Below, piece after piece: positions 45,672 to 58,517 of a stretch of DNA of 64,000 nucleotides. Position 1 is the first letter of the stretch. Every line of letters starts with the position of its first letter. The notes beneath the pieces were generated by a model. It made no database searches, was not told the origin of the DNA, and worked only from the letters and a program-made list of their open reading frames with translations. Origin of the DNA: Muscardinus avellanarius (taxonomy: Eukaryota > Chordata > Mammalia > Rodentia > Gliridae); contig OY726559.1 of the NCBI GenBank assembly GCA_963383645.1, positions 117,554,905 through 117,618,904 of the forward strand. Direction: 5' to 3'. Made by a program: the position numbers and the translations under genes.

Positions 45672-46150
45672 AAGAAAGAAGTGTTTACTGAAAACCTATG
45701 GCGTGTGAGTGCTTGATGTGAATTGTCTGTCTTCCCAATTCCATAAGGTAGATCTTCCCATTTCTGCGATAAAGTATCCCCATTCTGCAATGAGAAAACC
45801 GAAGGGACCACGGGAAATTCAGCGTCTTGGCCAAAGTCACTAGTCAATGATGACAACGGGCTTTGTTGTTGTTTTTTCTTTCTTTCTTTTTTTTTTTTTT
45901 TCTTTTTTCTTTTGGTGCTACTGGGAGTAGAACCCAGGGGCCTTCTACCTCCGGGCTATACTCCCAGACCGATTTTATATTTTATTTGGAAACGGGGTCT
46001 CACTAAGTTGCTGAGAGCCTCACTAAGTAGCTGAGGCTGGCTTCGAACCTGGGCGATCCTCCTGTCTCAGCCTCCCAAGCGCGGGGATTACAAGCGTGCG
46101 CCACCACGCCCGGTTGACAACAGACTTTGAACCAAACTATCCGAAGACCC
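45672..46150 (+). repeat. MIR element split by a SINE
   Basis: 45680-45864 reads as a MIR ('gataaagtatccccattctg', 'aatgagaaaaccgaaggg', 'cttggccaaagtcactag') and resumes at 46115 ('actttgaaccaaactatccg'). Confidence 0.7.
45865..46114 (-). repeat. Type C SINE inserted in MIR, with TSD
   Basis: Minus-strand near-consensus copy. TSD tgacaacgggcttt (45851-45864) versus tgacaacagacttt (46115-46128), 12 of 14 identical. Confidence 0.85.
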
Positions 46151-46699
46151 CTCTTCCCTGGGTGCTGTCAGGCGGCCGCGCAGGCAAAGGAGCTGTGAGA
46201 AGCCTTGGAGAAGGTCAGGTGGGTCGGCCGCCTGAGGCCCCAGCTGGCCGGCCCACGTCCAGCTTCTCTCCAGGTCTCGCCCATGGTTCTGGTTGTTTTT
46301 CTTCTTACTTCCCCTACCCTGCTCCGCAGGATGTGGCTGTGACCGCAGCCAGCGCCAGCGGGGAGCGGCCTCACCGGGTCCCCAAACTAAGGGGCAGGGG
46401 AGGCGGCTCCCTGCCGGGGGCTCTTCCCACCGGAGCCTTGGGGACCTGCAGCTCCCTGCGCCCCCGGCCTGCCTGTCCAGGAGCCCCACCACGCCAGGCC
46501 GGAAGGGGCGATTGCTCCATGTAAGCCCTCCTTCCCTCTGGGCCTTCCTGTGGCCGCCCGCCTGGCCTGCACTGCCATCTTGCATTGGGCCCACCACCCT
46601 CTCACAGCCCCCTCACTCCGGTCTCCCTTTTGGTCTTGTCTGGGTCCTTTCTCTGATCCTCCAGCCAGCTGCACTCTCCTTCGGGCCCTGACCCAGCTA

Positions 46700-46703
<4 letters not shown>
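46151..46703 (-). promoter_or_regulatory. TNFAIP8L2: Candidate TNFAIP8L2 upstream exon/promoter region
   Basis: SINE-free and moderately GC-rich, about 1.5-2 kb upstream of the coding exon, where human has its untranslated exon. A PU.1-type site (minus strand ggggaagtaa) lies at 46305-46314. No exon boundary can be fixed. Confidence 0.35.
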
Positions 46704-46746
<43 letters not shown>

Positions 46747-46942
46747 ATGCCACTGGGGATTGAACCCAGGGACATTCTACCTCCGACTTGTACATCGACG
46801 CTTTTTAAAATATTTTTATTTTGAAATAAAAGGTTGTAATAGAGTGTCACTAAGTTGCTGAGGCTGACCTCAAACCTGCAATCATCCGGTGTCAGCCTCC
46901 CAAGTACTGGGATTATAGGGCGCACCATCACACGCCCTGCCT
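46704..46942 (-). repeat. (GT)n and diverged minus-strand SINE
   Basis: (GT)n 46704-46745, right half 46750-46800, left half 46820-46942. Confidence 0.8.
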
Positions 46943-47410
46943 GTCTCTTAAGAGTCCCCTGCACCTCTCAGCCCTCTGCCATGCATCCGTGCCCACCCTC
47001 GGCCTTCAGCCCCACACCCCGTGGTTCTAAGCCAGATCTTTCATTCAGAGGCTGCTTTGTGGCAAGGAAGACTTGAGTCCTTCTGCAGACCCAAGAATAT
47101 TACAAGTGAGAACTCCACACTATGGAAAGCTAGGGCAGAGAGGGCCGAGGCGCTCTCTTCTCTGCCTTCATCGTTCCGGGGCCTCCCCTTCTACCCGTCC
47201 GCCCCTCACCTGCCAGGCGCTGGGTGCCAGTATGGTCTTGGATTTTCCGGAGGAGCGCTGACAGAATGGAGAAGCTCCCAAGTGTGGGGCCCTTGGGCCT
47301 CGCCCCACCCCACAAGCCCCGCCTACCTACCCTGCTCTCAACCTCCGGTTCTTCATCGCCACCGTCACCAAGAAGGCAGTGCCCAGGAAAGCCCAGAAAT
47401 AAGACCAAGG
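46943..47410. other. SINE-free intergenic stretch
   Basis: GC-moderate unique sequence that may include upstream TNFAIP8L2 exon or regulatory DNA. I see no supported coding exon. Confidence 0.35.
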
Positions 47411-47830
47411 GCCGGGCGTGGTGGCGCACGCTTGTAATCCCAACCTTTGGGAGGCTGAGACAGGAGAATCGTGGTTTGTGGACAGCCTTAGCTACTTAGT
47501 GAGGCCCTCTGCAACTCAGTGAGACCCTGTTTCAAAATAAAGAAGAAAAATAGGGCTGGGGATAAGCTCCGAGGTAGAAGGACCCTGGGAGCCCAGCGTG
47601 GTGGTGCACGCTTGTAATCCCAGCATTCGGGAGGCTGAGACCGAAGGATCACGGTTCGTAGGCAGCCTCAGCTACTTAGTGAGGCCCTCTGCAACTCAGT
47701 GAGACCCTGTTTCAAAATAAAGAATAAAAAAAATAGGGCAGGAGATTTAGCTTGGAGGTCAAATGCCCCAGACCTGAAAAAAAAAAAAAAAAAAAAAGGC
47801 TCCTGGGTTTTATCCCCAGTACCCCCCAAG
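47411..47830 (+). repeat. Plus-strand SINE block
   Basis: Copy with truncated right end 47411-47588, type A copy 47592-47797 with an A20 tail, 30-bp right-half end to 47828. Confidence 0.8.
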
Positions 47831-47925
47831 AATTCATTTGACTCTGAGGTGGGGAGAAGAGGTTGCATAGCTCCCACCTTCAAATTATGTGTCTGTCCTG
47901 TGTATGTGTGTGTGTGTGTAGGGTG

Positions 47926-48108
47926 TAAGGAATTGGGGACTGAACCCCAGGGGGACATTCTACATCTGAGCTGCACCCCCAGCCCTTTTAAAATTATTTT
48001 TTATTTTTTTAAATTTTATTTATTTATTATTATTTTTTTATTTTTTATTTTTTGCTGGTACTGGGGGTGGAACCCAGAGGCTTTCTACCTCCAGGCTATA
48101 CTCCCAGA

Positions 48109-48158
<50 letters not shown>

Positions 48159-48834
48159 TTTTTTTTTTTTTGGTGGTACTGGGGTTCCTGGAAGCCCTTC
48201 TATCTCCGGGCTACACTCCCAGACCTATTTTTACATTTTTATTTGGAAACAGGGTCTCCTAAGCCAGCGCACGTGGCTGGCTTTGAACCTGCGTGATCCT
48301 CCTGTCTCTGCCTCCCAAGCGCGGGGATTACAAGCGTGCGCCACCATGCCCGGATCCTTTTTTATATTTTATTTGGAAACAGGGTCTCACTAAGTTGCTG
48401 GAAGCCTCACTGAGTAGCTGAGGCTGGCTTCGAACCTGTGTGATCCTCCTGTCTCAGCCTCCCAAGCGCGGGGATTACAAGTGTGCGCCGCCACACCAGG
48501 CTCGTAAATTTTTTTATTTTTTATTTATTTATTTTTGCGGGTCTAGGGATGGAACCCAGGGGCATTTGACCTCTGAGCTACACACCCAGCCCTATTTTTT
48601 ATTCTTTATTTTGAAACCAGGTCTCACTGAGTTGCAGAGGGCCTCACTAAGTAGCTGAGGCTGTCCGCGAACTGCGATCCTCTGGGTCTCAGTCTCCCAA
48701 ATGCTGGGATTACAAGTATGCACCACCATGCCCGACTCCTTTTTTATTTTTTTATTTTTATTTTTTGTGGGTCTGGGAATGGAACCATGGAACCCAGGGG
48801 CATTCGACCTCTGAGCTACACCCCCTGTCCTATT

Positions 48835-48909
<75 letters not shown>

Positions 48910-49020
48910 TTTTTGGTAGTACTGGGGTTCCTGGAAGCCCTTCTACCTCCGGGTTATACTCCCAGACCTATTTTTTTATTTTTATTTGGAAACAGGGTCT
49001 CTTAAACCAGCAAGGCTGTT
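47926..49020 (-). repeat. Minus-strand SINE block with AT and TTTA tracts
   Basis: Right halves 47926-47985 and 48055-48110, (AT)n 48111-48153, type B copy 48165-48355, left half 48356-48505, type A copy 48530-48738, right half 48762-48832, pure (TTTA)n 48834-48912, truncated type B copy 48915-49020. Confidence 0.85.
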
Positions 49021-49274
49021 CTGTGGTACTAGGAAAGATATAAAGTCCGAATTGCTGGTTTGGGGGTCAGTGGGGAAATTTCTGAAGATGAAAGGGCGGT
49101 GCTATGGGCCATCGTTATCATAAGCATCTTGCAAAGACGGTGTTGGGGCCCGGCGGCTGGGCCACAAGCGACCAGCAGGTGGCAGCACCGCACCGCCTCA
49201 CTGGAGAAACCAGCTGCAGAGCGGGTCAGCCTCTGCAGAGACCCACAAACGTAGGCGAGTGGCCAAAGGTTCTA

Positions 49275-49773
49275 TTTCTTTGTTTGGTATTGAGTATCGA
49301 ACCCAGGGGCTTTCTACTTTCAGTCCTTTTGAAATTTTTAAATTTTTATGTATTTCTTTCTTTCTTTCTTTTTTTCTTTTTTCTTTTTTTTTTTTTTTTG
49401 CTGTGCTGGGGATGGAACCCAGGGGCATTCTACCACTGAGCCACACCCCAGCCCTATTTTTCCTTTCTTTCTTTCTTTCCTTCTTTCTTTTCTTTCTTTC
49501 TCTCCTTCCTTCCTTCCTCTCTTCTTTCTTTTTCTCTCTCTTCCTTCCTTTCTTTCTTATTTATTTATTTTTTGGGGTCTGGGGATGGAACCCAGGGGTA
49601 TTTGACCTCCGAGGTACACCCCCTGCCCTATTTTTTATTCTTTATTTTGAAACAGGGTCTCCCTAAGTTGCCGAGGGCCTCACTAACTAGCTGAGGCTGT
49701 CTGCGAACCTCGATCCTCCAGGTCTCAGCCTACCGAGTGCTGGGATTACAAGCGTGCACCACCATACCCAGCT
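49275..49773 (-). repeat. Minus-strand SINE pieces and (TTTC)n tracts
   Basis: Right half 49290-49330, (TTTC)n, right half 49400-49460, mixed pyrimidine tract 49461-49558, type A copy 49570-49773. Confidence 0.8.
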
Positions 49774-49777
49774 TTGT

Positions 49778-50747
49778 ATTTACTCTGTTTCAAAATAAAG
49801 AATAAAAAATAGGGTTAGGATGCAGCTCAGAGATAGAATGCCCCTGGGTTCTCTTTCCCAAAAAAAGAAATACAGCCAGGTGTGATGGTGCATGCTTGTA
49901 ACTCCAGTACTCTGAGACTGAGACGGGGGTCACAAGTTTGAGGACAGCCTCTGAAAGTAGTAAGACTCATCAACCTAGAGAGACCTTGTTTGAAAACAAA
50001 TATGGCTGGGGGTCTCCTAAGTATCTCAGAGGTACAATGTCCCTGAATTCATTCCCCAGTACTTTTTCCCCAAATGCATACATAAAAACCTTGCTGAAAC
50101 TGGGTGTGGCGGCACACACCTATAATCCCAGTACCTGGAAGCTGAGACAGGAGGGCCACAGGTTGGAGGCGACCCTCAGAAACTCAGTGGGACCCCGTTT
50201 CAAAATAAAGAATAAGCCGGGCTTGGTGGCACGCGCTTGTAATCCCAGCATTTGGGAGGCTGAGACAAGAGGATTCGCGGCCAGACTCAGCTACTTTGTG
50301 AGGCCCTTGGCAACTCAGTGAGATCCTGTTTCAAAATAAAGAATAAGAAATAGGGCTATGGGGGGTATAGCTCAGAGGTAGAATGCCCCTAGGTTCTATC
50401 CCCAGTACTGCAAAAATACATTTTTTAAAAATAAAAATGGCTGGGGTGTAGCTCAGAAGTAGAATGCCTCTGGATTATATTACCAGTACTGCAAAATTAA
50501 TTAATTAATTAATTAAAAAAATAAACCAGGAGTGGTGGTGCACTCTTGTAATCCCAATACTTGGGAGGCTGAGACAGGAGGATCACAGGTTCATGGCCAG
50601 CCTCAGTTACTTAGTTAGACCCTCTGCAACTTAGTGAGACCCTGTTTAAAATTAAAGAATAAAAAATATATAAAGAATAAAAAATAGGGCAGGGGGTGTG
50701 GCTCAGAGGTTGAATGCCCCTGAGTTCCATCCCCAGACCAGCAAAAA

Positions 50748-50755
<8 letters not shown>
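49778..50755 (+). repeat. Plus-strand SINE train
   Basis: Right-half-bearing fragment 49778-49860, diverged full copy 49873-50065, left half 50093-50215, full copy 50215-50415, right half 50435-50492, full type A copy 50523-50742 with an A23 tail. Confidence 0.8.
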
Positions 50756-50778
<23 letters not shown>

Positions 50779-50895
50779 GTATGTGTATGTGTGTGTATGT
50801 ATATATATACACATATATATGTATGTATATATGTATATATATGTATGATATGTGTGTATGTATATATATACACATATATACATATACACACACAT

Positions 50896-50943
<48 letters not shown>
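50756..50943. repeat. Compound (TA)n/(TG)n alternating purine-pyrimidine tract
   Basis: About 188 bp of almost uninterrupted TA, TG and CA dinucleotides, lying between a SINE tail and the right half of another SINE. Confidence 0.9.
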
Positions 50944-50946
<3 letters not shown>

Positions 50947-51345
50947 GGTCTGGGAGTATAGCCCAGAGGTAGAAAGCCTCTGGGTTCCACCCCCAGTACC
51001 ACTCAAAAATAAACAAATAAAGAAATAAAGAAAAAAAACCAGGCTTGGTGGCATACACTTGTAATCCCAGCATTTGGGAGGCTGAGACAAGAGGATCACA
51101 GTTCTCAGACAGCCTCAGCTACTTAGTGAGGCCCTTTGCAACTCAGTGAGACCCTCTTTCAAAATAAAGAATAAAAGATAGGGCTGGGAGAATAGCTCAG
51201 AGGTAGAATGCTCCTGGATTCCATCCCCAGTACCACACACACAAAAAAAGTAGGGCTGGGGGTGTAGCTTAGAGGTAAAATGCCCCTGGGTTCCATACCC
51301 AATACTGCAAAAAAAAAAAAAAAAATTGGGCTGTGGGCGTAGCTT
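50944..51345 (+). repeat. Plus-strand SINE train
   Basis: Type C right half 50944-51005, full copy 51039-51240, right halves 51253-51310 and 51328-51352. Confidence 0.8.
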
Positions 51346-51349
51346 GGAT

Positions 51350-51352
<3 letters not shown>

Positions 51353-51396
<44 letters not shown>

Positions 51397-51462
51397 CTCC
51401 TTGAACTTGAGATCCTCCGGCCAAGTCACTGGGATGCCAGGCACGCACCACCACGCCTGGCT
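51353..51462. repeat. (CA)n and left-half fragment
   Basis: (CA)n 51353-51394 and a minus-strand left-half remnant to 51462. Confidence 0.75.
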
Positions 51463-51499
51463 CACTTCGTGGATCCTTTCCTGTGCAGTATGCGGGGAG

Positions 51500-51632
51500 G
51501 TAATAATGTCCACTTGCAGATGAAAGATTCCGCCTTAGAGATAAGTGGCTTATCCAAAGCCATACTCCAGAGATGAATCTAGGTCTTAAAGGTCTTAATG
51601 ACTCCAGATAATTCTCGTTCCGCTATATAATC
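51500..51632 (+). repeat. MIR fragment
   Basis: 'taataatgtccacttgcag', 'gataagtggcttatccaaag' and 'gatgaatctaggtctt' follow the MIR core order. Confidence 0.6.
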
Positions 51633-51650
51633 CAGGGGAGTTAATAATAA

Positions 51651-52640
<990 letters not shown>

Positions 52641-52694
52641 TTAAATAATCTCTATTTGAAACAGAATAAAGGCTTCAGGTATAGCTTAGTGGTA

Positions 52695-53640
52695 AACCGG
52701 GCGTGGTGGCGCACGCTTGTAATCCCCGTGCTTGGGAGGCTGAGACAGGAGGATCACACAGGTTCAAAGCCAGCCTCAGCTACTTAGTGAGGCTCTCAGC
52801 AACTTAGTGAGACCCTGTTTCCAAATAAAATATAAAATAGGTCTGGTAGTATAGCCCAGAGGTAGAAAAGACCCTGGGTTCAACCCCAGTACCACCAAAA
52901 AATAAAAATAAAAATAAAAAATAAAATAGCTTAGTGGTATATCACTTTTGCAACATGTATAACCATGTTGCATCCCTAGCACTGGAAAAAAAAAAGTTGA
53001 AACTAGACATGGGGCCCCTGCCTGAAATCCCACTGCTTGGGAGGCTCAGATACAAGCAACAAAGGTTTCAACCAGCCTCGTTTAAAATATGAGACTCTGT
53101 TTAAAATATAAGCTGGGCATGGTGGTGCAGGTTTGCAATCCCAGTACTTGGGAGACTGAGACAGGAGACCCTGTTTCAAAAGAAAGAATAAAAAAATAGG
53201 GCTGGGGATATAGCTCAGAGGTAGAATGCCTCTGGGTTCAACCCTCAGGAACATACACACACTCACATGCACACCCACCCCCACACACAACTAAAATAAA
53301 TAAATAAATATAGCCGGGCGTGGTGGCGCACGCTTGTAATCCCTGCGCTTGGGAGGCTGAGACAGGAGGATCGCACAGGTTCGAAGCCAGCCTCAGCTAC
53401 TTAGTGAGGCTCTCAGCAACTTAGTGAGACCCTGTTTCAGTGGTGGCGCACAGTTATAATCCCAGCATTTGGGAGGCTGAGACAGGAGGATCAAGGTTCG
53501 TAGACAGCCTCAGCTACTTAGGCCCTTTGCAATTTTGTGAGGCCCTGTTTCAAAATTAAGAATAAAAAATAGAGCAGGGAGTGTAGCTTGGAGGTCAAAT
53601 GCCCCTGGATTCAATCCCTAGTATCAAATAAAATAAAATA
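52695..53640 (+). repeat. Plus-strand SINE train
   Basis: Type C copy 52695-52895 with an (ATAAA)n tail, right-half remnant 52925-52985, left half 53005-53110, internally deleted copy 53111-53255, type C left half 53314-53439 fused to a second copy 53440-53640. Confidence 0.8.
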
Positions 53641-53699
53641 AAACAAAACAGAATGAAATGTTCAGAATGGGACACAGTGCTGTGTTTGAGTTAGCTGAG

Positions 53700-54105
53700 G
53701 TTTGGTTTTGGTTTTGGTTTTTGGTGCTGGAGAGTGAAGCCACGGCCTCACACACTTAGCGGCACACCGCGCGCCCTGGCTGAGGTTCCCTGGCCCAGGA
53801 TGCTCTGCTCTCGGCCCCAGAAGACAACGTCCAGTGTGATTTAAAGCAATGTAGCAAGACTTCAGCCTGAGAGACTGGGTAGTTCACGGCTTCTCACCTT
53901 CTTTTTTTTGGGGGGGTGGGGGGTGGTACTGGGGATGGAACCCAGGGGCCCTCTACCTCTGGGCTACACTCCCAGACCTATTTTTATATTTTATTTGGAG
54001 ACAGGGTCCCTTAAGCCAGCTGAGGCTGGCTTCGAACCTGCGTGATCCTCCTGTCTCTGCCTCCCAAGCGCAGGGATTACAAGTGTGCGCCACCGCGCCC
54101 GGCTT
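53700..54105 (-). repeat. ID-like remnant and type B SINE
   Basis: (GGTTTT)n and a minus-strand ID-like remnant 53722-53780, unique spacer to 53900, then a type B copy 53915-54105. Confidence 0.65.
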
Positions 54106-54284
54106 CACCTACTTTTCTTTTAATCTTTGATGCATTTATTTCTTCCTCTACTTATTGTACCCAGATATTATGACTAAGTGCTGGTGGGAAAAGAGAAAAC
54201 AGGGAAGACAAGCTACCTGTCTTAAACCAAGTGCCAAATACATTTGAAAAATCCAAATGAAAGTGTCCAACAAACAACTGTATA

Positions 54285-54614
54285 TGCGGGGTGTAGTGGG
54301 ATTGAACCAGGGGTGTGCTATCTGAGCTACAGCCCAGCCCTGTTTTATTTAATATTTATTTATTTATTTATTTATTTATTTACTGGGGATGGACTCCAGG
54401 GAGCTTCTACCAGACCTTTTTTTTTTGTTTGGGATCAAGGTCTCCCTCAATTGCTGAGGCTGGCCCCCAACCTGCCATCTTCCTGTCTCAGCCTCCCAAG
54501 TACTAGGTTATAGGCTTGAACCACGACAATTGGCTTTTACTTTTTTTATTTTTTTATTTTTTGTTATGGTACTAGAGATGGAACCCAGGGGCATTCTACC
54601 TCCACCCTAACCCT

Positions 54615-54648
<34 letters not shown>

Positions 54649-55310
54649 TGGGTCTGGGGATGGAACCCAGGGGCATTCTACCTCCAAGCTACACCCCCTG
54701 CCCTATTTTTTATTCTTTATTTTGAAACAGGGTCTCAATGAATTGCAGAGGGCCTCACTAAGTAGCTGAGGCTGTCCGCGAACTGCGATCCTCTGGGTCT
54801 CAGGCTCCCAAATGCTGGGATTACAAGTGTGCGCCACCACGCCCAGCCTAAATCTAGGTTTTATTCTTTATTTTGAAACAGGGTTTCACTGAGTTGCAAA
54901 GGGCATAAGTAGCTGAGGCTATCTGCGAACCACGATCCTTTGGTCTCAGCCTCCCAAATGCTGTGATTACAAGGGTGCGTCACCACGTCTGACTTATATA
55001 TACATTTTTTTCTGTGTGTTTGACACTGGGGATTGGACCAGAGGCATTCTGTCTCTGAGCTACACCCGTAGCACTAGGTTTTAGTGTGGTTTTTTTTTTT
55101 TTTTTTTTTTTGCAGTACGGGTATGAAACCCAAGGTATTCTACCTTTGAGCTAAAACCCCAGACCCATTATTTATTTTTAATTTTGAAACAAGGTCTCAC
55201 TGAGTTGCAGAGGGACTCACTAAGTAGCTGAGGCTGTCCACAAACCGCCATCCTCCAGTCTTAGCCCCCCCCCGAATGCTGGGATTACAAGCGTGCACCA
55301 CCACCCTGGC
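54285..55310 (-). repeat. Minus-strand SINE block
   Basis: Right half 54295-54345, (TTTA)n, degenerate copy 54380-54530, right half 54560-54615, type A copy 54640-54848, left half 54849-54995, right half 55010-55075, copy 55092-55310. Confidence 0.8.
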
Positions 55311-55529
55311 TGAGCAAGAATTCTTGCTTAAGTAATATCTTGGGAACATTTTCTTTTTCTCCAAGCAAACTCCCACCAGAGTGTGTCCCTGACTTCTAAG
55401 ATAAAATGTTTCGAACTTCTTTCTCAACATTCATCCTGAGGAGTATTTTTTACCCTTATATTTTATATTTAGGAGTTTATGTACAAGGTAGCTTTTCTTT
55501 CCTTTGATTTTTAAATTAAATTTAATTTT

Positions 55530-56238
55530 ATTATTATTATTTTTTGGCGGGTCTGGGGACGGAACCCATGGGCATTCGACCTCCGAGCTCCACCCCCTGC
55601 CCTATTTTTTATTCTTTATTTTGAAACCGGGTCTCACTGAGTTTCGGAGGGCCTCACTAAGTAGCTGAGGCTGTCTGCAAACTGCGATCCTCCGGTCTCA
55701 GCCTTCCAAATGCTGGGATTACAAGCGTGCGCCACCACGCCCGGCATCCCAGTCCTATTTTTAATTCTTTATTTTGAAACAGGGTCTCACTATGTAGCTG
55801 AGGCTGTCCACAAACCTGGATCCTCCTGTTTTAGCCTCCCAAGAACTGGAATTACAAGTATGTGCTACCACGTCTGGCTCCCAGCCCTAATTTTTTTTTT
55901 TTTTTTTTTTGGTGGTACTGGGGTTCCTGGAAGCCCTTCTACCTCCGGGCTACACTCCCAGACCTATTTTATATTTTTTATTTTTTTGAAACAGGGTCTC
56001 TTAAGCCAGCGGGGCTGGCTTCGATCCTCCTGTTTCTGCCTCCCAAGCGTGGGGATTACAGGTGTGCGTCACCACGCCCGGCTCCAGACCTATTTTTTTA
56101 TACTTTATTTGGAAACAGGGTCTCACTAAGTTGCTGAAAGCCTCACTAAGTAGCTGAGGCTGGCTTTGAACCTGCGCGATCCTCCTGTCTCTGCCTCCCA
56201 AGCGCGGGGATTACAAGCGTGCGCCACTACACCCGGCT
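55530..56238 (-). repeat. Minus-strand SINE block
   Basis: Type A copy 55545-55745, left half 55746-55880, type B copy 55890-56085, type C left half 56086-56238. Confidence 0.85.
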
Positions 56239-56257
56239 AAGAGATTCTTTATCAAAA

Positions 56258-57129
56258 TAAAAAAATAAGGCCAGGCGTGGTGGCACACACTTGTAATCCC
56301 CGCGCTTGGGAGGCAGAGACAGGAGGATTGCACAGATTTGAAGCCAGCCGTGCTGGCTTAAGAGACCCTGTTTCCAAATAAAAATATTAAAAAAAATAGG
56401 TCTGGGAGTGTAGCCCAGAGGTAGAATGGCATCCAGGAACCTCAGTACCACCAAAATAAATAAAAAATAAATAATAAAATAAAATAAATAAATAAAAAAT
56501 AAAAAAAACATAATAGGAAGCCAGGCGTGGTGGGAAATGCTTGTAATCATTCGGGAGACTGAGACTGGAGGATTGCGGTTCATGGCCAGCTTTCCATAAC
56601 TTAGTGAGACTCTGTTTCAAAATATAGAATAAAAAATAGGGCAGGTGCAGGCATGGTGGCGCACGTTTGTAATCGCCGCACTTGGGAAGCTGAGACAGGA
56701 GGATCACACAGGTTCGAAGCCAGCCTCAGCTACTTAGTGAGGCTCTCAGCAACTTAGTGAGACCCTGTTTCCAAATAAAATATAAAATACGTCTGGGAAT
56801 GTAGCCTGGAGGTAGAAAGCCTCTGGGTTCCATCCTCAGACCAGCAAAAACAAAAACCAAACCAAAAATAATGAATAAAAAATAGGGTTGGGGTGGCGCT
56901 CAGAGGTAGAACCCCTGCAATGGGTTCAACCCCCAGTACCGCAAAAAAAAAAAAAAAAAATTGTGTCCAGGGGTGTAACTCAGAGTTAGAATGTCCTTGG
57001 GTTCAATCCCTATCACCACACACCCAAACCCACACCCACACCCACACACAAAAAATAAATATAAATATAAATAAATAAATAAATAAAATAGGGTTAGGGG
57101 TTAGATCATCCCTGGGTTCATCCCCAGTA

Positions 57130-57171
<42 letters not shown>

Positions 57172-57182
57172 GCACACACACG
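56258..57182 (+). repeat. Plus-strand SINE train with (CA)n
   Basis: Type B copy 56268-56455, left half 56517-56640, type C copy 56645-56850, right halves 56880-56942, 56963-57020 and 57090-57130, (CA)n 57131-57182. Confidence 0.8.
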
Positions 57183-57296
57183 AGAGAGATTTGAGCTATG
57201 CCTTACAACTCTAAATTACACACTAATTCCCATTCCTTAATCTAGTCAATAAACATATTTGAGCATCTGAGCCATAAGCTAGAAGCTGGGGAGGTG

Positions 57297-58340
57297 TGTG
57301 TGTGTTACTAGGGATTGAACCTAGAGGCATTCTACATCTTAACTATACCCCCAGTCCTATTTTATTTTTTATTTTGAAACAGGATATCACTACTTTGGGG
57401 AGGGCCTTCCTAAATTGCTAATCCTCCTGTCTCAGCCTTCTAAATACTGGAATTATGAGTATGCACCACCATGCCCTGACAATATTTTTTATTTTTATTT
57501 TTATTTATTTTTTTGGTGGTACTAGGGGTGGAACCCAGAGGCTTTCTACCTCCGGGCTATACTCCCAGACCTTTTTTATATTTCATTTGGAAACAGGATC
57601 TCACTAAGTTGCTGAAAGCCTCACTAAGTAACTGAGGCTGGCTTCGAACCTGTGCAATCCTCTTGTCTCAGCCTCCCTAGCGCTGGGATTACAAGTGCGC
57701 GCCACCACGCCTGGCAATGAGATTTTTTAAAAATACTGAACTCAGGGATACTCTACTACTGAGCTCCCCTGCTCCCCCCTTTTTTGATAATGGGGATTGA
57801 ACCCAGGGGTGTCCTACTTCTGAGCTACATCCTATTTTAATTTTATTTATTTATTTAGCGGTACTAGGAATGGAGCCCAGGGCCATTCTACCTCCATGCT
57901 ACACCCTCTGCCCTATTTTTATTCTTTATTTTTGTAACAGGGTCTTGCTGAGTTGCAAAGGGCCTAAGTAGCTGAGGCTATCTGTGAACCTTGATTCTCC
58001 TGTCTCAGCCTCCCAAATGCTGGGATTATAATCGTATACCACCACGCCCAGCTCTATTTATTTTATTTTTTTGTTTATCTATTTTTGGGATATTAGGATA
58101 TCTATTTGGGATATCTATTAGGGATTGAACCCAGATATTCTACCTCCAAGCTATACTTCCAACCTGATTTTATATCTTATTTGGATATACAAATAATATA
58201 CACTTATTAGTGTCTCACTAGGTTGCTGAAAGCACTGCTACTTTGCCAAGGCTGACTTCCAACCTGTGATCCTCATTGTCTCAGCCTCCCAAGAACTGGG
58301 ATAACAAGCTTGTGCCACCACGCCCAGTTAGAGTGACTTT
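57297..58340 (-). repeat. Minus-strand SINE block
   Basis: Copy 57305-57480, type C copy 57515-57715, right halves 57725-57780 and 57785-57835, copies 57858-58055 and 58115-58330. Confidence 0.8.
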
Positions 58341-58349
58341 AACTTTTTA

Positions 58350-58410
58350 TCATTCAGTGCTGGCGATTGGTTTCAGAGCATGTGCTAGGCAAGGGTCTGC
58401 CACTCAGCTG
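58350..58410 (-). repeat. Diverged monomeric ID element
   Basis: Minus-strand ID core retaining 'tgctaggcaagggtctgc'. Confidence 0.55.
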
Positions 58411-58474
58411 ATTCACCTGTTTACTGGATTGCATTAGATCCAAGACTCCACAGTTCACCTTGTGTGGGTGTTGT

Positions 58475-58484
58475 CTTCTTTCTC

Positions 58485-58517
<33 letters not shown>

